Of a stretch of 64,000 nucleotides of DNA, positions 20,894-32,527 are shown piece by piece. The position numbers and the translations under genes are program-made. Each line of letters opens with the position of its first letter. Within the stretch, counting starts at the first letter, position 1. The DNA comes from Takakia lepidozioides (Eukaryota > Streptophyta > Takakiopsida > Takakiales > Takakiaceae). Under the pieces are notes generated by a model, which was not told the DNA's origin, searched no databases, and saw only the letters and a program-made list of their open reading frames with translations. Location: assembly GCA_030704615.1 (NCBI GenBank), contig CM060732.1, positions 56,773,053 through 56,837,052 of the forward strand, given 5' to 3'.

Positions 20894-21367
20894 TCAGAAG
20901 TTCGCTAAATAGTTAATGTTGGTTCTGCGGTAGTAATCAGCTATCATTTGGATATTGTGTTGCAATTGTTGTATTGATGGGCGATCAAAGAGGGTGTCAT
21001 TATGTTCCCAAGTGGCTTTCTTGTCGGGGTCACATTTCCATTTACACAGGTACATAGTATCAGCGCACGAGGCTCCATATTGGTCTACTCGCATTTTTTT
21101 AACTATACCTTGTATTTCTTCAAGCTCATAGTGGGGTTCCAGTAGGGTTTGTACTGATTGGGTTGTGTCAGGTTGTTGTGGATCCGTTGTGTGGGCAGAT
21201 ATGGATTGAGCGGCTCTTGGATGAGATATGGGGGCGACAAACAGTCTAGCGAGTGGGGGGCGTATAGGTTGGGAGCAGTACTGAGGTAGAAGCTCCCATG
21301 GATGATGGGGCGAAGTCGCACAGTTTATGGGGCAATTATTTTGGCAGGTGGTTGCGGGGGGTAGCAA
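20894..21367 (-). pseudogene. LINE A chromodomain segment
   Basis: A 157-codon minus-strand frame. Residues about 80-130 (21130-20978) fit the chromodomain pattern: YELEEIQGIV, a variable loop, MYLCKWKCDPDKKATWEHND. Conserved features are the first beta strand YELEEI, the Y-x-x-K-W-K core and the T-W-E box followed by an acidic stretch. Chromodomains bind methylated histone tails; in Gypsy chromoviruses they steer integration to heterochromatin. In this LINE the domain lies between RT and RNase H. Copy B keeps its C-terminal half (YYCKWVGYPLDDNTWQIEDD). The aromatic cage cannot be judged from sequence alone. Confidence 0.65.
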
Positions 21368-22338
21368 AAAATGGTTTGTAGGTGACCTAAGTGGATATGT
21401 TGGGAACGCATTAATGGTCTAGGGTATTTTAGGCGAAAAGCGTGTGGGTTGATAAGCTTGGTTCCAGTTGCATTTGTTAATCGCAAAATTGTAGATATAT
21501 TGTACTGCATAAAGAGTTTTAGGGTGGTTTGTTTGTGGGGTCTACTATTTGGGTCAAAGAGGCATTGTTGTGGACTTGTATCCCATGCTATTTCTAGGGG
21601 TGAAGTGTGAAGTTGAATATTAGGTAGCGATGTGTTAATAGTAATATGCATGTGTTTGAGGATGTACAAGGTTCTGAGGAGCGGCGAGTGGGTACAGGCA
21701 ATGGGGTTTATCGCAGGTAAGTGATCTAGACCTCCAAATTTAGAGGCAACATGTTGAAGAAGTCCTTGATAAATGCTTCCAAGCTTGCCAGGGTCATTTA
21801 AAGCTTCTTGTAGTCGTGTGCCCAGTGTTCTAGCATATGCTTCAGCTAGGGTTGTAGTTCCAAGGCCATATAGGTTTTGAGGTAGTTGTACCAGTGCGCT
21901 AGGGGCGTTGTTTGGAAGACCACACACTTTTTTTGATAATCGTGTAATGTGCATGTCTAACGCAATTATGTCTGGGATTGAGAATGGGGTTGTATGGAAC
22001 GAGTATTCTATAGACGGCCTGATTACGGTACGGATGATAAACAATTTTTGGCGAATGGTGGCTGGTGAGTTTAGCAAGGCTGTAGCTTGTGATATAAGTT
22101 TGTTTCTGGTAGAAGTTCTCTGAGTTTCCCAATTTAGCGATGGCGTCATTTGTATACCAAGATACGTGTATGGGTTGTCCTGGTCTAGATATGGAAATGG
22201 GTGGTTATTATAGAGCACAATGCAATGTAGTATTCTTGATATAGTCGATGTATCATGTTTAATATGGTGAGCAATTCCCGTTATTGCGTATTTATGTATG
22301 CTTAGTTCCATTGCCGCCCATGTATTGAATCTCTCCAA
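21325..22338 (-). pseudogene. LINE A RT thumb and downstream region (337 codons)
   Basis: This frame continues directly from the RT palm: MELSIHKYAITGIAHH, YTYLGIQMTPSLNW (the usual post-RT LG motif) and the helical thumb FIIRTVIRPSIEYSFHTTPF. A region follows (CGLPNNAPSALVQLP, LYGLGTTTLAEAYARTLGTR) that is common in non-LTR elements. The corresponding part of copy B is deleted after the YGIGS block. Confidence 0.75.
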
Positions 22339-23712
22339 TTTTCTAATTTGCCGGTTAGATGTGTGGCTTTATTAGAGAGTAAAACGAGGTCGTCTGCATA
22401 AGTAGCTGTTGGGACATTATTTGGTGAGGTAATGTATTGGTATCCGAGGTTGCCTCGGGCCAGCCATCTGAGAAGAGGCTCCAAAAATACAACAAAAAGG
22501 TATGGGCTGAGTGTGTCACCTTGTATAGTGCCTCTGTTGATTGGTATAGGTGATGTATCTCCAAATGAGGGACCCGAGTAAATGGTGGTGCTCTCTGTGT
22601 ATATATTACCAACGAGCATCACTGCATCTGTCGGGTATCCGAGATCGAACATGACAGAGAGCATGCGAGCATGGTCAATGGAGCCAAACGCATTTTTAAA
22701 GTCAATGTATAATAAGTATATATCTTGATGTGTATATCGTGCATCCTCAAGTGCAGAGGTAATGAGTGGGATTTGTCTAGTTGTACTTCTTGCAGTTCTA
22801 AATCCCTCTTGTGCGTCACTAAGGATATGGTGTTGTTCTCCATAGGACGTGAGGGGGTTGGTTAGGGTATTGGTGAATAACTTATATATGGTATTAGCGA
22901 GGGCTATGGGTCTATACTTTTTTATAAATCAATATTGTTCTGCTATTTTTCCAAGGTTTGGGTATTCGATGTAGTTGATAGCATAGTATAAAGAATCGGA
23001 AGATTAATCGATGTAAATGTGGGTCCAATGCTTTGAGAATCTCATTAGGTATATTATCTGGTCCAAGTGCTTTAGAGTTGGATAGCGATCTAAGACATGT
23101 GTGATAGATTTCGGGGGTGAGAGATGCACTAAGGTCTATGTTTAGAGGGCCTCTTCGTTCTAATTTGAATCCATCGATGTCATGCCATGGATAATGACGA
23201 GCTTGGCATGCACAATGTTGTATATGAGAGGAGGGTTGGAAGCATGCATGGGTTTGTGGTTGGTACATGGCTGAGGCCTGTTGGTAAATGGTTTTATTTA
23301 TTGAGTTTGAGGAAGTGTGTAGGCTTCCAGCTGTATCCCGGATCGCTTGTAAAGGGAGAGAGGGGGGAGAGTTGAAGATCGATTTATGAATGACACGAGG
23401 CTTGTCTTGCAACATTTTACAATAGGATTGGAGAAATTTCTTCTGATTATGTCGAGCTTGCTCTTTGGTAATATTATAAGCAACTTTTTTGGCATCTCGA
23501 CCAATTTTGGAGATTGATTTAATCCATGTTTGAATGTCATCATCATCTTGAGGTACCGGGAAAGTTGTGTAACATGCAGGGATTGTACGGAGGGCTGTGA
23601 TATGTAGGGCATTTCTCCATTGGGGGTCTCGTGGAGTGGTTGAGAGTACTATAATAGCTTTTCGGACTGTGTGATGTGTGTTTAGTTCTTTTTGCCACTG
23701 TCTTTGCTGCAA
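22302..23712 (-). pseudogene. LINE A reverse transcriptase, N-terminal and palm part
   Basis: The frame 23712-22912 carries the linker and the first RT motif (SNSKALGPDNIPNEILKALD, PKPWKNSRTILIYKK). Frames at 22843-22619 and 22664-22302 continue with YLLYIDFKNAFGS-like sequence, INRGTIQGDTLSPYLFVVF and the catalytic TYADDLVLLSN (about 22375-22405). Several frameshifts occur. RT copies the element RNA at the nicked target site. Confidence 0.85.
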
Positions 23713-24102
23713 TCTAGTTAGGTATCCTCCATTTATTTTGGATCTTCCAATCGGGGGGGAGGGTGTGAGCCACTATACACGTGTCTAATTAGAGGTCGCC
23801 TCGTCCCAAATCTGAGAGATGGGGTTCAACGAGCATCGGTATAGTTTGTAGTTCCAAGATGGTTGTGGAGGATATGGATCTAAATTTAGTCTGGAAAGCC
23901 AGGATGGACAAGGGCGAGATAGGAGTAGGTATTCAAGGTCTTGTATCCAAGGAGAGGTCATTCAAGATTGGACCTATTAGTATAATATGTAATGGAATGC
24001 GGAGGAGAATTGGGTAGTAGTCAGAGTTATATATGGGGTCATATAGTATTGTGCTGTGTAATTGTATGGGGTTGTCGTTAGGTGTTTTAAGCATGCAGCG
24101 CA

Positions 24103-25090
24103 ATGGAATGCAGAACAAAATTTTTGCGGGCTTCATGGTTGATAGTGCACAGGCAAATTTCAATGTTGTGCGGCGCGTGTTTGGTTCGGGGGATCCTAAG
24201 GTCCCAATGGAAAATAGGGAGCGCACATGCCTCTTCCATTGGAGTCAATCTCTGGCACGTCATACAAAGCGCTGCATTCGCCCTGACCTCCAGTTGGAGC
24301 ACAGAAGGCTCTGCCTCAAGTACAAAAATGCCATCTCAATGGGAGAAGCTGAGAGCACTTACCAAGCAATCCGGGCTTGGTGGTTCTCCTCTGGTGCTGC
24401 TACTGGTATCCACCTGAAGGAGTTGGAGGACTAGTTGGTTTTCTAGCACTTCAGGTACAGACAATGGGGAGCTTTCATGACGACGGTAAGCCTCTTCAAT
24501 CCCAGAAACACAAATTTCACTTTGCATCGTGCCTGTTCGTTTGGGGTTGTTGGATTGTCACTTGCAGAACCTTTTCCATTTCCTTTCGTTCCTCACATTT
24601 GCATGCAATGCCTCCTGCAGGACATGTCCTTGGAGGACTTGGCCGACATGCCATCCTGTAATTTGGCGGAGACTGTTCACAACGCCTGGATGCAGCAGTC
24701 TACCAAAGCAGGACGTAACTTGTATGTGGCCACTGCTGATGACATGGTGCGGGCACTTACACAACAAACATATACATCAATTTTCTGATGGGACGGGGCG
24801 GAGGCAAGGGCCCTGATACGACTTTGTTGATGCTAAGGGCTGCGAGCAGGTCCGGAGACCCATCGAAGATGGCCAAAGCTCTGAATAGGTGCACTGAAGG
24901 CTCCCCTTTGCAATCCAGGGTCCCCCATTTGGAAGGCGAGGAAAGATTTGGATCATGCAAAAGGAAATTGAACACTCCTCCAGGGTCGGATGGAGATTCC
25001 CATCGGCCGGACAGGGTCAATTTCTCTGTACCAAAGGTGTCTCCGGTGCAGACTAAGTTGTGTGCCCGCCCCTTCCCAGGTGGGTCCTCT
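24103..25090 (+). pseudogene. Transposase-like spliced fragment (CNLAE family), one intron
   Basis: The plus strand reads TCLFHWSQSLARHTKRCIRP, KNAISMGEAESTYQAIRAWW, ELEDWLVF, stop, HFRYRQWG up to GAFMTT at 24485. A good donor (GTAAGC) at 24486 and acceptor (CTCCTGCAG, ending 24621) join it to DMSLEDLADMPSCNLAETVH, then NLYVATADDMVRAL, PHLEGEERFGSCKRKL and SDGDSHRPDRVNFSVP. The C-L-F-H-W segment and the following helical part recall the end of Mutator-like DDE transposases. I know similar sequences only as repeated algal/moss hypothetical proteins. One in-frame stop occurs (24433). It abuts the truncated 5' end of LINE A, so its start is lost. Confidence 0.5.
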
Positions 25091-25099
25091 ATATTAGTT

Positions 25100-27180
25100 C
25101 TCCTCATTTACCTACAGCCTACCACCTCCGATACACTTGCTCCTGCATCTTTTAAAGTTAGCTCACAAAGGAATACTGACTTATGCTCGTATAGTCTCAC
25201 TGTCACCTCACTTCCCTGCTACAGGTCATTATATTTGCTGGCTTCCATTTCTAGCTACCTGAGTACGATGCACCTCCTAAATCTTATGCAAATTTACTGT
25301 TCACTCTGTGGCACTACACCACATCCTTACTCCAATTCCAATATAATCTCTGTACAGTGGGCCTCTCGTCCCAACCTTTAGTACTCTATCGCATGCTATC
25401 TCTCAAGTATAAATCAGTCACCACATTCTATTCCTCTTTCACAAACTACTCATATTCGCTGGCTCTCTATGAGGCCAGTAATTTCCAACTCATGTTACTC
25501 AATTCCAAACTTTTACACAGCAGCTTACCCACTCTTTCTACATAACTTGACTTTTACACTGTTCGACGTTATCACTCCTCTACATACTGCCTCCCTGATG
25601 CATGTTACATATCATTTACTACTCAGTTTAGGACTACCACAACTGGGTGTGTCTTTCACTTACTTCTCCTTGTCCTCAGGATACCCCACCATCCCTCCCA
25701 TTGGTTGTTCTTTAACTCTGCTGTTTTTTTTTATATTAAATTAATTTGCAATCTATCCCACCCCTCCTTTCTTGCAGACTGGTGGAATTCATGCCTTCCG
25801 CCAAGCACATGTATAACACTGACACTACGGGATCCTCTCCACCCACAATGCTGCTGCGAAGAGTTACTTCTACATCTTGCTCCTACAACATCTCCCGATT
25901 ATGCGTCACTCGGCACTACACAACTTGTTTGTTTTTTACATATGAAGTTGCTAGGTTGGGACTCTCAAGTCATATTCTTTGATTATAACATTTTTATCTA
26001 CCCAACTGGGGTACATTCACTTCTGGCTAACACCCAGAGCAATATCCTCACACTATCTCCTCATACCTCAACACTACTCACACTTTACATTAGTCATACT
26101 CCAATACTGTTCTCAATCAAATCTTACATTCCTTGTACTTTAATACTACTCTCCCACAAATCGTACATTGCTCATATTTTGATATTACCCTCAAACAAAA
26201 TTTCCATTGCTCATATTTCTGTATTGTTTTCAAACAAATCTTATATTGCTCACAACTTATTCCCATTTTTTTTATTATTCCTCACGGACACTACTCATGT
26301 ACAGTATACCAATATACCACTCAAGTATATCTATCATATATGCAACTCAGATACACTACTCGGACTTGCTACTCATACATATTTTCCCTATATATTTCTC
26401 ATGCACACTAATCATGCACAACACTCAAATATACCACCCAGATATACCTCTCATGCACACCACTCAAATACACTACTTGGACATACTTTTCATTTGTACT
26501 CTCCAGCCTTGATGCTAATCCCAAACACTTTTTCCACTTCCCATACCACATTAACATTGGCGAACAATTCTTATGCTACTTACACCTCAAGGCTACGTCT
26601 TACAAACACTTCTTACATAGTCTATACCTCCAAACTACATTACCTTGTTCAATTATCCCCACAACTATCTCCTCACCCACACAAACCCGCGCAAAAATTA
26701 TTCACAAACCTCACCCAAATCTCCCGCAATCACAACCCGGCCACATGCCGCCACGACTGCACTCTCCCACAGGCCTTTTCATCCATTTCCCTGCTTAATG
26801 ACACCCATCCAGTCTACTCACCTACTCACCTTGCAACCACCACATTAATTACTACAACCCCCATGTCCCCACAACCCATAATTCATATCTGCCATTCTCA
26901 CAACATATGCCCTCACAGAAACCACTCGCCATATAATTTTTTCCGGTAACTGACCCTCCCCCTTACACACCCACGACCAGCTCAACTATTACCCACAAAT
27001 TCTACCTTTGATTATATACCTCAACCACGCTCCCACACTACCCAACCCTCATATACACATATATACCGACCTCCCAACACTTATCTTATTACCCACTGCC
27101 CGCATGGCCGGTACCATCAACACCCACCCACATCTAAGCATTCTTTACACCACCCTCCATCCTACCATAATAAATTTAAG
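25100..27180 (+). other. G-poor low-complexity region upstream of LINE B
   Basis: The plus strand is strongly depleted in G. A 414-codon frame (25705-26949) is open because of this composition and tandem repeats; I do not consider it a gene. It may be the 5' untranslated region of LINE B or a separate satellite-like sequence. Confidence 0.45.
26095..26250 (+). repeat. 39-bp minisatellite, four copies
   Basis: Four consecutive 39-bp units (starts 26095, 26134, 26173, 26212) share the core CAAATCTTACATTGCT. Because 39 is a multiple of three, translation gives a 13-residue repeat (like SNKSYIAH at each end), which keeps the long frame open. Diverged repeats of AT/CA-rich type continue to about 26490. 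Confidence 0.8.
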
Positions 27181-27648
27181 ATTGCATGCGCAACACTTAT
27201 ACTAATGCGTTGTGGCGACATTCATCCCAACCCAGGTCCTACCACTATTAGCGATATCATTGGCGAACTCCCCAGCGACCCCCAGGAAAGATACACGTTA
27301 TATTTCCAAACGAACACCGTCTCCCTTATACTTGCGTATCAACACCTCTACGATCACTTCTTCCCCAAACAGCCAACCGCTACCCGCACACCCACGCAGC
27401 CAATCGCCATCTTCGGCCTCCCAAGCTGTCAATACCCAGCGCTCGTTAAGGCTGCTTATCAACTCAGACAATATCCAGTGCAACACCTCCTCTTCTCCCT
27501 AATCATCATCATTTCCCCACTACCCACGATATGCAACGACTACTTCGCAGTCCATACAGATGCAAATGTCCGTGCATTTTTACTTAAACTACAAAACCTA
27601 CATGCACAGCCTCACCAATACTTAGCCCCCCCCACACTACCTATTTGA
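27181..27648 (+). pseudogene. LINE B N-terminal region with 2A-like motif
   Basis: The frame reads LILMRCGDIHPNPGPTTISD. GDIHPNPGP is the motif often seen just before the APE domain of CR1/L2-type LINEs, and it resembles viral 2A peptides (D-x-E-x-N-P-G-P) that skip a peptide bond; here His replaces Glu. The frame is open upstream of the Met at 27205, so the true start is further 5'. About 140 residues follow without recognised motifs. Confidence 0.55.
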
Positions 27649-27929
27649 CCTGCTCGCATCACTCCACCTCCTACAATCCAAGCCCGGGGAAGTCCACAAA
27701 ATACTCGGCGAACAGTTAGCAAGCCCCATCTTAGACTTTGACACTATCACTAGTAAATTCCCCTTCCTATCCAAAAGCATCCTTAACGCCACTATCCAAG
27801 CTAGCTCCACTATTACTGATTATCAACCCCCACCTGCACCACCCCCACCCGCGCTCACACCTATCCACAGCAGGGACCCAACACCCGCTGCATCTAATCA
27901 CTCCCAACCCACTCCTTCTCAACACACAA

Positions 27930-28480
27930 ACTCATTTAAAATCACTACATGGAATGTGTGTTCGTGGCCACCAGCATCCAAAGCCTCATACATCTTCTCA
28001 CAGATTCCACGCCCCCTTACGCTGATCCCTGACATCCTACACACAATCTCAGTCACCGTTACCCAACCTATTAACCAGCACCCACTTCATTTCATATTAG
28101 CAGGTGACTCAATAGAGATATCGCCCTACTTGGCATACTTACAATGGCACGCACAAATCCCCATCCCCACTGGACCATGAATGGGCCAAATTTACTCAAT
28201 TACATAAATTCCGATATATACCCGCTGACCACCACTACTCTAGACAAGGTGGACTTAACTACTCCTCATTAAGTCTACTAGACAGTTTCTACCTTCGAAT
28301 ACCGAGTGAGATTCCGGATTATCTTCAGTGCCACATCCACATCGACAGCATATGTAACTCTGACCACTACCTTGTTTCAATATCCCTCCCGCCATCTCTC
28401 ATTCCCTTCCGACCCACACCAGCAATACATACCCCACCACCACAATCTAGAATTCTCTCTCCACTCCCTCAACGCAACAT
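27930..28480 (+). pseudogene. LINE B APE-type endonuclease remnant
   Basis: Separate frames show FKITTWNVCSW (the opening N of APE nucleases), HFILAGDS (the GDFN region) and, near 28340-28370, ICNSDHYLVSISLP (the SDH motif with catalytic Asp-His). Copy A keeps the same end as YNSDYYPI. APE nicks one strand to start target-primed reverse transcription. The intervening part is broken by stops and deletions. Confidence 0.65.
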
Positions 28481-28600
28481 CGCCGCTTTCCAAACCACTT
28501 CTACCCAACTGCCTCACTCCTTATACTGAAATTATCTTCCATCCTCACTGACACAAACCTAGCACAGTACCGTGACAGAACTTGGCTCGAAGCCGAGGCC

Positions 28601-30570
28601 GTGCTCACATCTATAATGGAAGAAATGACCAAAAGCATCATCGCCACATGTTCCGCCCCCTCTGAGATCCTGCAAACCACCCGTTCAAAACAAAATGGAG
28701 GCTACCTCACCCATACACAAAAACATGCATGGACCTCTCACCTTAATACCTATCACACAATTCGACGTGCTCTCACATTCATACCCACTTCCCTCACGTC
28801 CCATCCAAGTAATAACTGGAAGTCCGACCCTCGCATTATTTGCTTAAATACCCTGTCAACCTGTCAAGCGCTTATGCCTCCACCAGATGACCAATCCGCT
28901 ATATCCAACTGGACTGTTGCTCTCTCCAAACTGGGTAGGGAAGCCAAAAAAGCTGTCTATCTTATTACCAAACAAAATGCTACTGACAACCACAAAAAAA
29001 TTGTTTCCTCCTTTAATCAGTTACTACACGACCATCCTAAGAAAGCTCACAAAGCCATCTTCAATCCTACGCTCAACCCACCCATTGATTGTCTTAAGCA
29101 TCGAATGGGCCACCTCATAACAGACCCAAGAGACATCAACAATGAGATATGGACCCAGGCATCGTCATCGTACACGCCCACGGATGTAAATTGCTTACAC
29201 CCCAACCTCCACTCTCCCACTTGCATGTGCAAAGTCAAACATTACCCATGGCAGGATATCGACGGTTTCTCACTAGATAAACGATGTTCCCCTACAGACC
29301 GTATTTGCGACCTATTTACAATCGACCTCTACGAATCTTGCCTCAAAGCCCTCTCAAACCAAAGCCCCAGGCCCCGATCTCATACCAAACGCCATACTCC
29401 AAACACTTGATCCACAACTTCCTCACCTCATTTTTACATTTTTCCAACTATGCTATCGGTTACAACGCATCCCACACTCCTGGAAGCACAGCCGCACCAT
29501 TCTACTATTCAAAAAAGGTGATCCTACAGACCTCACTAACTACAGGCCCATAGCCCTTACAAACTATCTACAAGCTATTTACTAGCACACTCACCACAAT
29601 GCTCTCAAACTATGGGGAACAACATCGCATCCTCAGTGACCCCCAAGAGGGTTTCCGAGCCACAAGAAACACAACCCGCCAAATACAATATGTTATATCC
29701 GCACTAGAAGACGCTACACTTACAAAACAAGACATATACCTCATATACATTGACTTTAAAAATGCATTCGGCTCCCTAAACCATGCTCGTCTACTCGCCG
29801 TCATGGTAGACCTTGGATACCCCACAGATGTTGTTCACCTTATAGGCTGAATATCTATGCGAACAGTACTACTGAGTACTTTGGTGCATACTATGGGTCC
29901 TCCCCACCCATTCCCATATTACGCGGCACTATCTAAGATGATACCTTAAGCCCCTACCTATTCATTATCTTTCTTGAACCCCTACTCAGATGGATAGTCC
30001 ATAGCAAGCTCGAGTATCAATACAAAACCTCCTCCAGTGAAATCTTTGTTGCAGCATATGCCGATGACCTCGCCATCCTAGCGCACAAACCGCAACACCT
30101 AAATCGACAAGTCACCAAACTATACCGTTTCAACCAATGGTCCGGCATGGAACTTAGCCTCCACAAATGTGCTATCACCGCGGCAACCCACCATGGCCGA
30201 CTCACCAAAGCTGCTATCGTTCCCCACTGCAAACTTTATGTGCATTACCAGAACAAACCCTTCCCCTTCCTAGGGCCTGATGATCCATACACCTACTTAG
30301 GCATTCAACTGGTCCCATCCCTCACCTGGCACGTCCAAAAGGATTCCACCTCATCAAAATTAGCCAATAAAAGTCTCGCTCTCCTCAATCCCCCATCGCC
30401 ATTCGACCCAAACTATCAATCATACAATCAGTACTCCAAACCCAAGTCCAATATTCTTTCCATGCTGCCCCTTTCTCCCTCCCCGACATTAAAAAACTTG
30501 ATAAGAGCATTATCCAACTCACAAAACGTGTATGTGGCCTGCTTGTCAACACCCCCAATGCCCTCACCCA
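28601..30570 (+). pseudogene. LINE B linker and reverse transcriptase
   Basis: Frame 28601-29410 aligns with copy A (SKQNGGYLTH, KLGREAKKAVYLITKQN, HYPWQDIDGFSLDKR). RT motifs follow: RILSDPQEGFRATRNTTRQI, YLIYIDFKNAFGSLNHARLL, a broken QGDTLSPYL-like segment, and YADDLAIL at about 30054-30080. The thumb begins at MELSLHKCAITAATHHG and YTYLGIQLVPSLTW. At least four frameshifts or stops occur. Confidence 0.85.
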
Positions 30571-30621
30571 ACTCCCAACGAACAGTTATGGGATTGGCTC
30601 AAGCCCCTAAAAACCCAAACG

Positions 30622-30735
30622 TCATTAGACTCATTCGGAGCCACCTGTGTCGATACATTTTATTACTGCAAATGGGTTGGCTATCCATTAGACGACAACA
30701 CATGGCAAATTGAGGACGACCTCTTTGGCCCACAC
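30622..30735 (+). pseudogene. LINE B chromodomain (C-terminal half)
   Basis: The frame encodes SFGATCVDTFYYCKWVGYPL then DDNTWQIEDDLF. YYCKWVGYP..DNTWQ..DDL is a close fit to the chromodomain core (YLVKWKGYP..STWEPEENL), closer than copy A. The N-terminal strand is missing because an internal deletion joins the RT thumb directly to this point. Confidence 0.7.
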
Positions 30736-31239
30736 GACGACTGCGACCCTGAACACACTTAACCTCTTTACCACTTAACGCCTTTCATAAACGCACCAAC
30801 ACGAACTACCTAACTCATATCCATCACCAACACACCTCCCCTGCCCAACCTGCAGACAACTGATATATATACATAAGCCAATAGTCGCCCCCAACGTCCG
30901 CGGCTGCACGACAAAATGCAATCCTGATAAAGACATCAACCACGATCCCCCAATGATCCATATCGGCCCTCGACGCTCCACTATCTACGCCCGATACGGC
31001 CGCTTTAATTGGTTTTATAATCCCTAATGACAGGATAACTTGGCTTGGAATAATACTCCCACTGAACCCACAAACCCACAACTCTACAACCCCCCCAACA
31101 AGACTTTGCCACCGAATTATGCTGGCTTTTAGAACCTCCTACCATAAAGATATCCCCCCCAAAAAACCTCGTACCTTTAACAAACTCTGGCCACGGCTTA
31201 CGCCCATACCACTATAAATACCCCAGACATCCTCACACT

Positions 31240-31691
31240 GCTCATCAACTCCTTCCAACTTACCCACTCCTATTACTCCAGCCCGCTCACATGCCCTATG
31301 GAACTACATTCATTTGCCAGCCCACACCACAGGGATTGCATCTTCGGCGCCACGTGTTAATGCCACTCAGCACACACTTGGCAAGGCAGGGCCTTGCCTA
31401 CCCCCCCGGTACCCCCCGCATGAAGCTCTCCAATTGGCCCGCCTTGCCGCACAATCATCTCCTCATGCTGTCGCAGTTCTCATACTCACACAACAACAAT
31501 CACTTAACGACTCTCACCCTCTTCTACGACTCCCCGCAGGGGTCAACCTATTAACCACAATCGAACCAAATCAGCTTAAATACGTGCACACCCCGCCCCT
31601 CCCCAAATACCTCCGGCACAAGGAACCAACTCTAACCTTCATCCTACATGTCCAACACTCCTCCCCCGCCAATATACCAATTCCTTCTTGA
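31240..31691 (+). pseudogene. LINE B copy of the Dam-like segment
   Basis: Across two frames it reads QLTHSYYSSPLTCPMELHSF, RDCIFGA, TWQGRALP or AYPPGTPHEALQLARLAAQS, HAVAVLIL and EPTLTFILHVQH. It corresponds position by position with copy A 20504-20061. Conservation in two diverged copies argues for a real domain; methyltransferase homology remains tentative. Confidence 0.45.
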
Positions 31692-31899
31692 GCCAACTGG
31701 ACCACCTACTAACCCGAACGCACAAAATGAAGGCTTCACCCACCACCCAAATGTTCACCGCTCACCCACCTCTTCCTATAACGATACATCAATCCCATCT
31801 CCCATCATCAAACCAAACAAAGCTTGGGTAAAGGCGAGGTCGCGCCCTCCCCAGGTCACCCCGCTATTACCACACCTCCTATGCCCTCCATATACCAAC

Positions 31900-32386
31900 A
31901 AAACATCCCTCTCAGATACCCCCCATCTAACTCCCACTATACTGACGGCTCTCTTACCAAACCTAATGCCGGTTATGGCGTATACCACGCCGCCACCAAC
32001 CGAGGCACTGCCCTGGTCCTGCCACTATATTGCGTGCTGAACTCATGGCCATATTTGAAGCACTTTCCCTACTAGATGTTCCCACCTCCCCCCCCCCCCC
32101 CCCCCATAACTATATCTTTACAGACAGCCTTACCTCACTCTTTCTCATCCGGAACCACATTTCCCGCCCCTCCTCCCACCACCATCACCCAGACCGCAAC
32201 CTCATTACAGCCATTGTCAACCTCGCTATTTCCAAAGGACACCCCGTCCATCTGCTCAAGGTTCGCTCACACACTGGCATACCGGGTAATGAGGCAGCAG
32301 ACTTGCTTGCTCAAACAGGCGCCTCTAAACCCCCAGTGGTACCCACAGATGACCTTATTCACATTGCTCATACCCACCCTTTCTAG
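31900..32386 (+). pseudogene. LINE B RNase H
   Basis: RNase HI motifs are split between frames: HYTDGSLTKPNAGYGVYH (31938 onward), RAELMAIFEALSLL, IFTDSLTSLFLI, LLKVRSHTGIPGNEAADLLA. All four acidic positions are present. A run of C at 32085-32103 interrupts the domain and may have expanded by slippage. Confidence 0.85.
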
Positions 32387-32527
32387 CTCATACACCCTGT
32401 CCCAGACCCCCCTGCATCCCGACCTATCCGCAACCTCCGAAAAACCCTTACCCGCGAAGCTAACAAACAAGCTGCAACATCTATTAGACACACCAAAGTA
32501 CACATCCAGAAATGGACTCAGTCCACA

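Larger units (their letters stand above)
18550..24075 (-). mobile_element. Dualen/RandI-like LINE, copy A (5'-truncated, decayed)
   Basis: On the minus strand, from right to left: an APE endonuclease end (YNSDYYPI, about 24.0 kb), a linker, reverse transcriptase, thumb, chromodomain, a Dam-like segment, RNase H, a zinc-knuckle-like motif, a PD-(D/E)xK-like tail and a structured 3' tail at 18550-18635. Non-LTR elements with both APE and restriction-like endonucleases are known as Dualen or RandI from green algae. The coding strand is poor in G throughout. Frameshifts and stops separate the pieces, so it is inactive. It is related to copy B at 27.2-33.5 kb, and shared order across two independent copies shows the extra domains belong to the element. 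Confidence 0.8.

Noticed and set aside
25705-26949. 414-codon open frame on the plus strand.
   Set aside because: The DNA is G-poor and contains 39-bp tandem repeats that keep the frame open; no domain or normal residue composition is seen.
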